NCBI RefSeq assembly: GCF_963678635.1
Contig: NC_087064.1
Location: 63,109,548 to 63,173,547 of the forward strand
Reading direction: 5' to 3'
DNA: 64,000 nucleotides
DNA from: Symsagittifera roscoffensis
Lineage: Eukaryota; Xenacoelomorpha; Acoela; Convolutidae
Part shown: positions 1-10,500 of the stretch, one piece after another
How positions within the stretch are numbered: position 1 is the first letter of the stretch
Layout: every line of letters starts with the position of its first letter
Program-made: the position numbers and the translations under genes
Notes under the pieces: model-generated
Told to the model about the DNA's origin: nothing
Seen by the model: the letters and a program-made list of their open reading frames with translations, nothing else
Database searches by the model: none

Positions 1-572
1 TTAGGATCGGTATTAGACTAAGAAGTTGCACGAATCTATCCGGCCGAAAATAAGATAGCGTGACGAGCAGACGGTGTACCCTATCCGAAATTACTCTATG
101 AGTTAACCAACTCGGTCATAACTCATTTGCTTGCTGCGTTGTTTATTTGATTGTTCCATTTCATGACATCAACAATTTCAATACCACAATCCTTGAATAA
201 AAATTGTGAAAACCAATTTTTATGCTCGTTTTTATGAAATGCATATTTTATGCAGAATAGTATTTCAAAATTTATACATGGTTGGGGAGGGGAGGGCATT
301 CTACGGTAAGTCACTTAGGGGGGAGGGGGATTGTACGGTGGTTCATCCGTTATTTTGTGATTTTTTCAGTTGAAAACTAAATGAAACAGAAAACAGCAGA
401 TAAAAAGATGAAATGCACAAAGAACACTCTTTAGAATAAACAATAAAGAGTCAATAATTAACTGTTTCCACGATTGCAAATAAAATGAAGTCTGATTTTT
501 TATTCAAATTACGAAATCTGAGAGTCGACTTTAATTCAATTTTCAATATAACAGAAACTTGTCGACACTCAC
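1..572. other. Non-coding left edge, probable first intron of the MO25-like gene
   Basis: AT-rich sequence lying downstream (minus strand) of the splice donor of the MO25-like exon, so it is best read as intron. I found no second MO25 exon here. A G-rich patch at 281-330 holds two imperfect copies of a roughly 35-base unit with runs of four to six G on the plus strand, a possible G-quadruplex. Confidence 0.45.
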
Positions 573-731
573 CTTTAGATGAAGGAGCATTTTATGTACA
601 TTTTCATTTTCTCGCTCTTTATCCTTTTCTTTCACATCCGCTCGTCCTAGCTTTGTTAAGCTTTCCAGCAGGGATTTTACAGTTTCCGAGGGACTTTTAG
701 TGCTCCCAGCACTCCTGCCAAATATTGGCAT
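573..731 (-). CDS. MO25/CAB39-like protein, first coding exon (partial gene)
   Basis: Read leftwards from ATG at 731, the exon encodes 53 residues. They begin MPIFGRSAGSTKSPSE and continue with the helix VKSLLESLTKL and a charged helix ending HLK. This is the usual N-terminus of MO25/CAB39 (fungal Hym1), the scaffold that with STRAD activates LKB1 and also stimulates GCK-family kinases. The family normally opens with MPxFG, a K/S-P pair and an amphipathic helix, all visible here. The exon ends in phase 0 at AAG followed by GTGAGT, an excellent donor. The ATG is chosen because homology starts there; the frame stays open upstream without resemblance. The rest of the gene must lie left of the window. 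It is the only host gene I can see, and retroelement DNA starts about 390 bp upstream of its start codon. Confidence 0.72.
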
Positions 732-1121
732 AATGTCAACCTCAGATTTAATCAAGATCTGGAAAATCAACATATCATATTTTATCAACAGAATTGGAAA
801 CAGACCATCTTAGCATAAATAATCATTATCGAACATAAATGATCATTATGAAGAGCAAAAAACTTTTGGAAGCAAATACTTCAATTTGATTCTAGATTGA
901 TGAATCAGAAGATCAACATTTACACCAAGGCGAAGCCGAGCTTCAAACCACCTGCGATACAACACAAAACAATCACTAAACCGGAAAAATAAATCAGAAA
1001 TGCTGAAATCTATCAAAACGAATTAAAAATTTTCAAAAGTTAAACCAAGAGTTTAGAAGGTGAAAAAAATCAGAAAAAAAATTACCAAGCTGTAAGCAAG
1101 CCGAAAATACCTGAGAGGAAA
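732..1121 (-). promoter_or_regulatory. Upstream region of the MO25-like gene with a 3' splice site
   Basis: On the minus strand the sequence TTGATTTTCCAG ends at 759, 28 bases before the MO25-like ATG. It is a good 3' splice site, so the coding exon probably starts at 758 after a 5' UTR intron or a trans-spliced leader. No further coding signal was found up to the LTR-derived sequence at 1122. Confidence 0.4.
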
Positions 1122-1812
1122 TGTAACATTCGCCCGGAAGTACATATCGACGGAAAATAAAGCTAGGTTCTAAAACGACTGGCTAGCGTCTAAACACAGC
1201 TCTACATGCTTTTCACCGTCTCTGCCAAAGCCAGTTCTTTTGGTGGTCTTTCTAACATCGGATCGACAATAAAAAACGTTACTGTTTCCGGCTTCGATCA
1301 GAATGCTCTACTGTGACATTCGACCAGAATGGACCAAAATGCAAATTCAGGATATTCGGAATTTTAGCAGCGAACCTTCCGAATTGACGGTTTTAAATGA
1401 TTAACAACGTTATTGGGACGATTAGTCAAACGGTGAAGGTCCAGATATTCTGGTATTTTAAAATTTTAAAAATTCGAAGTATGACGTCATATTTCTGAGA
1501 AACGTCAGAAACGGTCATTTTTGATAGAAAACCGGAGGAAAACACAACAACATTAGTTGCGATAGCGATAACAACAAGAATTGTGATTAAAAAACAACAA
1601 CAAATTGCAGAAGTAGCAGAGACCGTTCCGATTTGCAACTATTGTGTCGCTACAATAGTTGCAAGGCCGTTGCGAAAAACGGTGAAGGGTGGAAGACAGC
1701 CTTCCGGAAGGAAGATAGGAGCCTTATTTCCCCGGATTCAGGAATCCGGAGGGGTCTCGGGACTGGAACTTTTATTAACTTATATTAACTTTTAGGTTCC
1801 CTATTATGTTCT
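1122..1812 (-). mobile_element. Inverted LTR-derived fragment, C-like family (possible solo LTR)
   Basis: Bases from about 1122 to 1300 match, in reverse complement, the end of copy C's 5' LTR (about 43,572-43,743), including the terminal TGTTACA. Left of 1122 the sequence does not continue into the primer-binding site, so this looks like an outer LTR end against host DNA, with GGAAA just outside. The match fades after 1300, and the remainder to 1812 is assigned by position only. It contains a CRE palindrome TGACGTCA (1482-1489), a 13-bp-arm hairpin (1633-1664) and a CCGGATTC/GAATCCGG hairpin near 1735. The last is followed by the CCGGAGGGGTC word that recurs in copy C's leader. Confidence 0.5.
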
Positions 1813-2043
1813 TGTAACATTCGTCTACTGCAGTCACACATGAGGCTTAAGAAAAATAGGCCCTATAACCATTGGCTCAAGAGTCAGGGACACTATCTCT
1901 TGTGTTTTTCTACCTCAAATCAGTCGGAGCCAATTCGGTTCGTTTGTGACATGAGACTACGACCCGTTACAGCTTAAAGGCTACTACTAAAATATGCCCC
2001 CACTCTAGAATTAAGAACGTCCCCATACTTAGGTCTCTAGATA
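1813..2043 (-). repeat. Inverted terminal fragment of the A-family LTR
   Basis: This stretch is the reverse complement of the last about 230 bases of copy A's own 5' LTR (about 2717-2949), beginning with TGTAACATTCG, the inverse of the LTR end. It is fused directly to the interior of the A LTR at TATGTGCCAG. The result is an inverted repeat with an approximately 670-base spacer. Confidence 0.8.
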
Positions 2044-2228
2044 TGTGCCAGTCGGTCATATTTGGAAGTTTGACCTTGAGAGGAGCAAAAAAACACTTGA
2101 TTTTGGAGTGAAATTTAATTTTTCAAAATTTCGAATGGAGCATGTCATGCACGATTTTCTCGCGATAACTGAAAATCAAAAAAGAACAATTTCAGAACGA
2201 TCGAGTAACAATCGCGGGAAAGTTACCA

Positions 2229-2262
2229 AATAAAACAGTGGGAAATTGCTTTTCGCAATTTC
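2229..2262 (+). promoter_or_regulatory. LTR poly(A) signal with adjacent hairpin
   Basis: AATAAA at 2229-2234 is followed by a stem GAAATTGC / GCAATTTC (2242-2249 with 2255-2262). The hairpin survives in copy A's 3' LTR near 24,210, although the signal there is GATAAA. In B both are kept, with AATAAA on the minus strand at 43,182-43,187 and 24,989-24,994. Confidence 0.5.
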
Positions 2263-2598
2263 TGTCACAATAGAACAAGAGTAGAGCTGTCCCATCTAGA
2301 ACAGAGACGAGAGCATTCCCACGAACTGGATTGTTGTGACTGGAGTACTATTATTAACTGGACCAGAGTGAACCTTCGGTGGAAAGGTGGACAGCTAGAG
2401 TGTCCTAATGGTTCACGAGAACTTACAGTCTAGAGTAAAAACTTGTTCTTATTATTAAAACTGACTAACGTTAAACTCATTTTAGTTACTTTATTAATTC
2501 TTGAGTTAACTACCGACTGGATTATTTCCCACTTCTTGAGCGTGCTACTATGTGAGAACAAATTTAAATTCTTAGAGTGTGTTTTATGATTGTTATGT

Positions 2599-2608
2599 TG
2601 AGGTAAGG
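2599..2608 (+). promoter_or_regulatory. Candidate 5' splice donor in the LTR
   Basis: TTGAG/GTAAGG at 2603-2604 fits the metazoan donor consensus very well and is kept in all four A/B LTR copies. It could be joined to the acceptors before gag (5389) or before ORF2 (14,496). The transcription start is unknown, so use of this site is inferred. Confidence 0.35.
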
Positions 2609-2960
2609 CGAGTTTTAGGTTGATCCATCTGAAATGGATCAAAGTTCCACTGTCTAATAAAAAGTAACTTAACGGATTGTTCCAACCCGGTTTTTAACGG
2701 CGTTCATGTATTTTGGGTATCTAGAGACCTAAGTATGGGGACGTTTCTAATTCTAGAGTGGGGGGATATTTTAGTAGTAGCCTTTAAGCTGTAACGGGTC
2801 GTAGTCTCATGTCACAAACGAACCGAACTGGCTCCGACCGTTCTTGAGGTAGAAAAACACAAGAGATGGTAACCCTGACCCTTGAGCCAGTGGTTATAGG
2901 GCCTATTTTTCTTAAGCCTCATGTGTGACTGCAGTAGACGAATGTTACATAGTGTTTTTA

Positions 2961-2975
2961 TGGCGCTCCTGGGTG
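2961..2975 (+). other. Primer-binding site (tRNA-Asn-like)
   Basis: TGGCGCTCCTGGGTG is complementary to a tRNA 3' end of the form CACCCAGGAGCG plus CCA, which resembles animal tRNA-Asn acceptor and T-stem sequence. The same 15 bases occur at the same distance from the LTR end in B (42,441-42,455, minus strand) and C (43,756-43,770). Confidence 0.65.
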
Positions 2976-3439
2976 TTTACGACATCAAGACTACGGAGTC
3001 GAACCCACTTGAGACAGCTTCGGGCTGAATGCCCATTCTAGAGTACCGGCGGTACGGTTCGACAGGAACGTGCAAACCTTCCGGTTGTACTGTGATAGCT
3101 TTTTAAGAAAACTCGAGAAAATTTCCTGGTACGCTCTCCGAACGAGGCTTAGCTAACCGAGTAAAGGGGGGCAACTAGGGGGACAAAAACACAAGCAAAA
3201 AGACAAAAAGCAAAACAAAAAAACCAAAAAAGAATAGAAAAAGGAACAAAAACCATAAAACGAAAAAAGACAGTGACTTTGACACCAGATCAGTTGGATC
3301 AAACCTTTATATTAATTAAATAGTATACCCATACTGTTTTATAAGTTCGATCGTTTCGATCAACCTAGCAATTTAACCCAGTAACCGTAATAAAGTGCCC
3401 GAGTGTGGGGCGTTGTCAAGGGTTTTCAGATAGTTTGGA

Positions 3440-3645
3440 ACTTAGCTGGACAACAAGGAAACTTGACTGGAAGAGGTGACCAGCCGAGTGGGAGGGTTGT
3501 TCAGGAGTACCTGAGCTGAACCAATAGGAGACTCGACTGGAAGAGGTGACCGGCCGAGTGGGAAACTGGTTCAGGAACACTTGAGCTGAACCAATAGGAG
3601 ACTGGACTGGAACAGGTGACCAGTCCAGTGGGGAAGCAGCCAAGA
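3440..3645 (+). repeat. 70-bp tandem repeat, about three copies
   Basis: The marker GACTGGAAGAGGTGAC and close variants recur at 3465, 3535 and 3605, an exact 70-base step. Each copy also carries the words GAGCTGAACCAATAGGAGAC and CCGAGTGGG or a variant. The same array lies inverted in B at about 41,770-41,965. Confidence 0.8.
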
Positions 3646-4504
3646 AGGATTTGACAGTTCTCGAGTTCTCAAGTTGGGCAGAACGGGTATCGTTAGAATC
3701 CACATTACATTATAGGAGATAAGTGTAAAATTGGATAAGCGAAATCCCCCAGTTTTGAGGAACGTTTTTACTTGAGCAGGCCTGGAAACAGGTCTACGGT
3801 TTTCTCTTGAGAGGTTTAGCACCCGGCGCTTAAAGTAATTTTTAGGCTTAAGAAGGGGGGCTAGAAAGGGGGGAGGTTAGAAGGGGGACTGGTTAGGCTA
3901 GAGGTGAGCGGTTGCAAATTGTAAAAAGGGGGGAAATTAGAGTGACTAATTAGTCGACATCGTTGATTTAGTTACATTAGTCATTAACACGCGTTGGTAA
4001 TAATAAGTGGATATCGAAATTTGAACTTGAGTTAAGGGAGGTACCCTGGTCGGATTGGTAGGGGGGAACGGACGTAGACAATTCTGGTGATACCCAATAA
4101 GATTATTAGTTGGGGGGAGGAAAACGCGTGGCAATTAGGTAACAGACAATTTTTTTTTCGACAAAAGGTAGACATTGGTCACCTTTGAATTTTAGGTGGG
4201 CTCATCTTTCCGTTTTTATTATTTTTTCTAGCTTGGATTTTTGTTGCATTTTGGTGAGGATTTGTGTTTAGTTTTTATACGAACAGGTGATCACAAGATA
4301 CCTGCGCACAGGTTTTGATCTCAAGTTGCTTGGAACATTGAAAGAGAGGTAATTAAAAAGAAATAAGAAAAAGGGGGGTCAGCATTTGGCTTTTAAGAGA
4401 GGGTTTTTGGGAAAATTTTACTAGAGCTTGAGTGGTGGCACGAGGTACAGTGAATCAAGAAGTCCCCATAACGAAGAAGAAAGAGGTCCCACCGCTCAGA
4501 CACT

Positions 4505-5215
4505 TGTCAACAGTCTTGGGACAGTGCCAAAGAAGTCTTGGGACAGAGCAGTCTGGGGACAGTCTTGGGACAGTGCAGTCCTGGGACAGTGTTGGACCAG
4601 AACAGTCTTGATACAGTCTTGGGACAGTGGTCTTGGGACAGTGGTCTTGGGACAGTGGTCTTGGGACAGTGGTCTTGGGACAAGGGTCTTGGGACAGGGT
4701 CTTGGGACAGTGGTCTTGGACAAGGGTCTTGGGACAGGGTCTTGGGACAGTGGTCTTGGGACGAGGGTCTTGGGACAGGGTCTTTGGACAAGGGTCTTGG
4801 GACAGTAGTCTTGGGACACTAGCCTTGGGATAGTAGTCTTGGGACAGTAGTCTTGGGACACTAGCCTTGGGACAGTAGTCTTGGGACACTAACCTTGGGA
4901 CACTAGCCTTGGGACAGTAGTCTTGGGACACTAGCCTTGGGACAGTAGTCTTGGGACACTAGCCTTGGGACACTGGCCTTGGGACAGTAGTCTTGGGACA
5001 CTAGCCTTGGGACAGTAGTCTTGGGACACTAGTCTTGGGACACTAGTCTTGGGACACTAGCCTTGGGACAGTAGCCTTGGGATAGTACTCTCAGGACAAG
5101 GGTCTTGGGACACTGACGAAGTACTGGGACAGTACCGAACAGTCTTGGGACAGTAGAAAGAAGCCTGGGACGGTACAAAGAAGAGTAGGGACGGTAACTG
5201 GAAGTCTTAGGACGG
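4505..5215 (+). repeat. CTTGGGACAGT minisatellite in copy A leader
   Basis: About 40 head-to-tail units of 13-15 bases built on CTTGGGACA. In the first part the unit ends in GTGGT or GGGT. After about 4800 it alternates CTTGGGACAGTAGT with CTTGGGACACTAGC, a higher-order period near 29 bases. Units decay towards 5215. B has a shorter array (about 40,480-40,970), so copy number is unstable. Confidence 0.9.
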
Positions 5216-5373
5216 TATAAAAATTGAATTAAAATTACAATAAGTGTTTGAGACAGATTTAAAACAGAACAACACTAGTCGGAACCCGGTACGGTTGGGA
5301 CCACAAATAAAGAAAGTTTCAAGAAAGGTTTTTATCACGTTGTATATTTCCTTTTAAGAATTCTTTTTCACAA

Positions 5374-5389
5374 AAAATTTTATTCGTAG
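5374..5389 (+). promoter_or_regulatory. Candidate 3' splice site upstream of gag
   Basis: TTTTATTCGTAG ends 55 bases before the gag ATG. In B the equivalent (minus strand, AG at 40,300-40,301) has a run of at least 13 T before CTTAG, a very strong acceptor. Splicing here from the LTR donor would remove the repeat-filled leader. Confidence 0.35.
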
Positions 5390-5444
5390 AATAGAATTGT
5401 GTATATAATAATATTGTAAATACGATCAATTGTAAATAGAAATA

Positions 5445-7541
5445 ATGAGACGGAGTAGGGTACCGGTGCTAGAAAAAAGGTCAAGTGGATCAAACACGAA
5501 ATATAACTCGTCGCTGCGCGGAACGACATCAAGGGGCCCAGGCAAAACAAAAGATAACTTTTCAGTTAGCATGGTCAGCACGAGGAGTGGCACCGAGAGC
5601 AAGACGCGAGAAGATGCGAGGGAAAAACAGGTGGAGCCCACAATCGAAATCGACCTAGAGACACCAGACCAAAGCGTAGATGAAGTGGAGAAAAAGACAA
5701 CGGAATCCACACCGATGCCCCATATGGAAGATCAAAATCCAAAAACCGTGGAGTTTTCGCCGATAGACGCGTTGGAAGACACAACAGGCAATACCCGAGA
5801 AACGGTGAAAGATGACTCTCAAGTAAAGAAGACATCTTTTACAGAAAAGTTGGCGATGATGGTCGGAATGAAATCGAAAGACAACATGGCCGAAAATCAC
5901 AGACTGGAAGAGCACGAACATTTGGGACAGTGAGCACGAAGGCGACAGAAGCCGACTCAAAGGAAGAACAAGCCAGAACAGAAGAGGCAGCCGAAAACAA
6001 GACAACGGCTGTTCATGAAACAGCTGCTCTTGAGCTTGGCGACCTGATGACAAAGCTAAATCAGATCGACAAAAAACTAAAGTATAGTGAGGAAGATAGA
6101 AACCTGATAAAGAAGGAGTTAAAATACAACAAACACGAATATCTGGATAGTCATTTTAACCTGGCTAAGGCGACAGACGAGAGACTCCAGCAGATGTCGG
6201 ACAAGGTAGATGCCACCAATGAAGAACGAGATAAGAACATCAAAAAAGATATGCAACAGTTGAAAAACCGATATGATGATGTCAACAGCCAATTAGGTAG
6301 CCTGGAAAAGAGAATGGACATAATGAACAGGAATCAGGCCGAAAGTTCGAGTGCAATACAGGCGAAGTTGGATGCAATCTTGAGAAATTCTACCTCACAA
6401 GAAAGACCGGCAGTGGATCGCACGCAAGGCACCAGAGTTGACTTTGTGGAACCACAAAGGAACAAACGGCAATCGACACCTCTGCCTTTAAACCGGGATG
6501 CGGTAAGCATAGCACCAACGGCTGCTAAAACAATCATGAAAAGTGGGACATCAAACACAACGAGTGGTCCGGGGGACTCAACAGCTAGCAGCAACGCAGG
6601 TCCGGATGCAATGACGTGGGCAAGCACTTGGGAGATGATGAACAGGACTCTAGAGGCGTTCGCCACGAGGAACACTAACTCGAGCGATAGGAGAGACGGA
6701 AAATCAAGAAAAATTTCAAGAAGCCAAAAGAATTCAAAGACGACTCAGATGGATGCATTGACACGTGGGTGGAAGTGATGAGATTACATCTAGAGCAAGA
6801 TACTTAAATGATGAAAGGCAAGCATGCACAGCCATACTCAGCAACCTGGAAGGCACGGCATTGAAATGCGTGGTTGCAAAGAAAGAAGAAGAACGCGACA
6901 CCGCGGACAAAATCTTCGAAATATTGCTGAATCGATTCGGATCAGGCATGAAGGGTCACCAAGCGATGATGCGATTTGAAAAGAGAAGGCAGAGGGACGA
7001 CGAGTCAATTGATCGGTTCCTAGATGACCTCGAGAGCTTGAGAAGAAGGAGTGACCCGGAGGAGTCGACAAACAGAAGAAACTTTAGCATTGCCTCGAAG
7101 TTCATTGATGGGGTAAAAAGTGATGACTTAAGAACAATGTTAGCAACATACTACACATTGTCGAAAGACAGCGCACCGACCCCAGAAGAAATGAGACAGA
7201 AATCAAGGGAATACATGCTGATGAAACCCAAGAAATACTCATATCCAGAAAACAGGAACACGCAAGGGGGAAGTCAACCCCAGAGGTCGTCATGGTACAA
7301 GCCGAGAGATGACATGGACAAGCGCAGATCATGCGCGAACTGCGGGTCGGCGGATCACCACGTGGCTGACTGCACAACATACAAACAAGGCATGAAGAGT
7401 CTAGGATATGCACCGGATGAGGAGGACATGAGCCAGATGGAGGAACACGAGTACTATAGTGGCTTAATCATCAAGATAGGCGCTAGATGCTTCTTCTGTA
7501 ACCAGGAGGTGCACTTCAGAATGGATTGTCCCTTGTTCTGA
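5445..7541 (+). pseudogene. gag: gag of copy A (coiled coil, capsid, two zinc knuckles), frameshifted
   Basis: The structural polyprotein starts MRRSRVPVLEKRS at ATG 5445. A charged N-terminal region is followed by a coiled coil (about 6050-6330), a Ty3/gypsy capsid domain (about 6740-7150, with DGCIDTWVEVMR-like and NLEGTALKCV) and two CCHC knuckles. The first is C-X2-C-X4-H-X4-C near 7335; the second, near 7495, has GLY changed to VAL (CNQEVHF). Compared with B, the frame is shifted near 5900, near 6712 and again before 6815. TGG has become TGA at 7539, just after the second knuckle. The frame then resumes unchanged into protease, so gag and pol were one continuous ORF without a programmed frameshift. 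Confidence 0.88.
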
Positions 7542-7577
7542 GAAGCGGTCAAGGACCAGAGTCACCATAAACATAAG

Positions 7578-10500
7578 TTGGCATTAGCGGCGGTGCAGAA
7601 TCAGCGGAACAGGCAAAACGAGTTTGAATCGAGGAACTTAGGAGCACCAAGCACGGAATTGCCGACGAAGACAGTGAAAGCTGTAACACATGTTAATGGT
7701 GTGATAGAATCCGCGGCCGGGAACTCTCTAGAGATAAATTATGAGAAAGCGGCGACGGAAGCAATTGCCAAAGTGAAACAGGATCTGGCTGCGAAAGAAA
7801 TAGAGCAACGACTAAAGCTGGAGATCGAAAGACAGAATTTTAACGAAGCATTAACCGGATCGAACCAAACACCAGAGGCTGTACCGGGCTCAACAAAGAC
7901 GGGGAATTGTAACACTGTAAAAATGGTGACGGGAAAGCCATTCGGCATATCGAAATTTGGGGCTAGAATAATGTCGATAATCACAGTGGGCGGCCACGAG
8001 GTAACCAGAAACTTGAGCGAACCGAGCGACCAGACAATAATGCACATTGACGTGTACGCAGATTACTTGAGCTGTATAAGCCCACAAACGACTTCTAGAG
8101 CGTTGAGAGCACTACTCACGAGAGGGGGCAGCAAGTCCGTACGTGTTGATAACAGGTATACTGAAGCTTATGGTCCACACGAGGTGATGCTAAATATAGA
8201 TGGGATCAACATCTATACCAAGACAATGATAACATGTGACGAAGACCTAATTGGGCAGATCTACGTAGGGAAAGAAGAGTTGAAAGTGAGATCGATTGGA
8301 CACTGCGCCATGCGTGAAGAAGATGCAATGCACATCGGGACAGAGGCAGATGTGACAGGGCACGTGCTAGATATAAGTGGCAAAAAGACTCAGTTGCGTG
8401 GGTTACTTGATACGGGAGCAGTCTTGAGCGTCATACCAATCGAAACTTGGGAAAGGATGGGCTTTGACAAAGGTGACTTGATAGACTCGATAATACGGCT
8501 GTCAGCTGCAAACAAGGGGGCCCTTCGGGTGCTGGACAGGACGCCGATAATAGCCCTCAATTTGGGGGAACGTAACCTGTGGATGAGCTTTATCGTGGTA
8601 GAAAACCTAGATGAATCTGACCAATTCATTTTGGGCAGAGACTTCATCAGGAATTTCGACGTAACGATTGATCTAAATAACGCAATGTTCAGGATACGGA
8701 ACCCGGATAGGAGGTACGCAATCAAACCGGTAAATATAATAATGGCAAATGAAAACAAAGCACCGGTATTCTTGAGTAAAAGGGTGAGGCTAAAAGCTAA
8801 TGAAGCGGCAATTGTAAGCTTGAGGATGAAAAATTACAATGAACTAAGTGACAACAAGCAAGTGTGTATAGTTCCAAATCCTAAAAGTCAAAGTGCTGCT
8901 GTTTTAGGAAGATCATTCTCGATAACGAAGAGTGGCCTCTGCGTCAGTGTCTTGTTGAATACCCTTGATATACCGATCACGATACAGAGAGGGAGGAAAC
9001 TGGGATATGCTTTACCGGTTAAAACTCGATATGAAACGATTGAGAACTCAAAACAAAATGAAGTTGTTGATTGTCCCAATCACAGGGACAAAATTTGTAT
9101 CTTGAGACGATTGCAGAAAATAAAAGATTCTTCAGGTCTTAATAAATCACTTAAGTCAGAAACGGACGATGGGCTGTCGAGCTGTTCGAACTTTCCAGAG
9201 CGACCCACACTAGATAAAATGCAAACTGATAAACCGGTTCTGCCGGAGATTGAACATTTGAGGGGCAAACTGAAAGATGAACAGCTCGAAGCCATCAAGG
9301 ACGTACTAGAGCGGAACGAGGAAGTTTTTTCGAGGCATAAGGCGGATATCGGGTGTTGTAATTTCGTTGAGCATGAAATAGAACTTGAGGAAAACGCGGT
9401 ACCACACAGGGAGGGGGCGAGGCGCATGACCCCACACAAATCGGACGCGTGTAGAAAAGAGATCGAGACGTTACTAGAGTATGACATGATAGAACCATCC
9501 AAGTCACCGTGGGCGTGTGGAGTAGTGATGTCCAAAAAGAAAGGCGACCAGTTAAGGTTTTGTTGTGACTTTCGATACCTGAACTCCGTCACGGTGAAGG
9601 ATGCCTATCCCATACCTAGGATTGATGAGAGCCTCTCGAAGTTAGGTGATGCAAAATTTTTTACGACTCTTGATTTAGGCTCGGCCTTTTGGCAAGTACC
9701 ACTAAGGAAGCAGGACAGGGACAAGACAGGGTTTGCCTGCGAGTTGGGTCTGTTTCATTGGAAACGGATGCCGTTTGGACTTTGCAATGCCACAGCCACG
9801 TTTCAGCGGTTGATGGCACACGCGCTGATAGGCGTAACGAAGAAGTATGGCAACCTGGTAAGGTGCTACGTGGATGACGTGGCAATAGCGTTGCCAACAC
9901 TGGAAGACCACATTGAGAGACTTGACGAAGTGTTTGCATGCATGAAGAGGTCGGGGCTAAAGTGTAAACCATCAAAGTGCGAGATGCTCAAGGACTCAAT
10001 AAAATACTTGGGCAGGATGGTAGACAAGCACGGCATCAGACCTGATACGGACGCCGTGGAAGCAGTCCTGACCTGGAAATCACCGATGATAGAGCACCAG
10101 TTGATGAGCTTCCTGGGTTTCGCTAACTATTATAGAGAGTTCATCAAAGGCTATGCAGACAAGGTATACCCGATGCAACAATTAATGAGACACAAGGGCA
10201 AGAAGTTCACGTGGAACAACGCAGCAGAAGAGTCATTCCAGAGAATAAAGAAAGAGCTATGTGAGGCACCAGTACTGGGTATGCCGACTGAGAAAGGGAT
10301 GTACGTGCTGGACACGGATGCGTCAGTAGTCGCGATTTCTGGGATTCTCCACCAAGAACAAGAATGGAATGGGAAGACAGTCTTGAGACCAATAGCGTAC
10401 GGGAGCAAAGTCCTGAGTGACACGGAAATGAAGTACGGAGCACCAAAAGCAGAGATGTTCGCGGTGGTTACCTTTGTCGAGAAATACAGGGCATACCTGG

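Larger units (their letters stand above)
2042..2949 (+). repeat. 5' LTR of copy A, lacking its start
   Basis: The first about 600 bases match the 3' LTR at 24,013-24,600 and the inverted copies in B. The last about 310 bases are shared with B's 5' LTR (42,467-42,775). The end is placed at TTACA because the inverted fragment at 1813 and the LTR piece at 1122 both end there and a primer-binding site follows 11 bases on. Comparison with the 3' LTR, which starts about 23,636, shows roughly 380 bases missing at the front, giving a full LTR of about 1.3 kb. The hairpin TTGATCCAT-CTGAA-ATGGATCAA ends near 2641. Confidence 0.8.
2976..5444 (+). other. Long leader (5' UTR) of copy A
   Basis: About 2.5 kb without a credible gene between primer-binding site and gag. 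It holds an A-rich tract (about 3180-3265), a 70-bp tandem repeat, C/G-homopolymer-rich sequence (3850-3935) and a long minisatellite. The open frames across the minisatellite are by-products of its repeat period. B carries the same leader in shorter form (40,245-42,440). Confidence 0.7.

Noticed and set aside
2990-3070. tRNA-like words (GTCGAACCC) downstream of the primer-binding site
   Set aside because: The stems needed for a cloverleaf do not pair; only the 15-base primer match is convincing.
4428-4931. Overlapping open frames on both strands over the A minisatellite, with repeated CPKT or LGQ peptides
   Set aside because: They arise because the repeat lacks stop codons in several frames. 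The same frames occur in B with different lengths and have no start context.
5895-5935. Programmed frameshift in gag of copy A
   Set aside because: Copy B reads straight through the same region in one frame, so the shift in A is a mutation.
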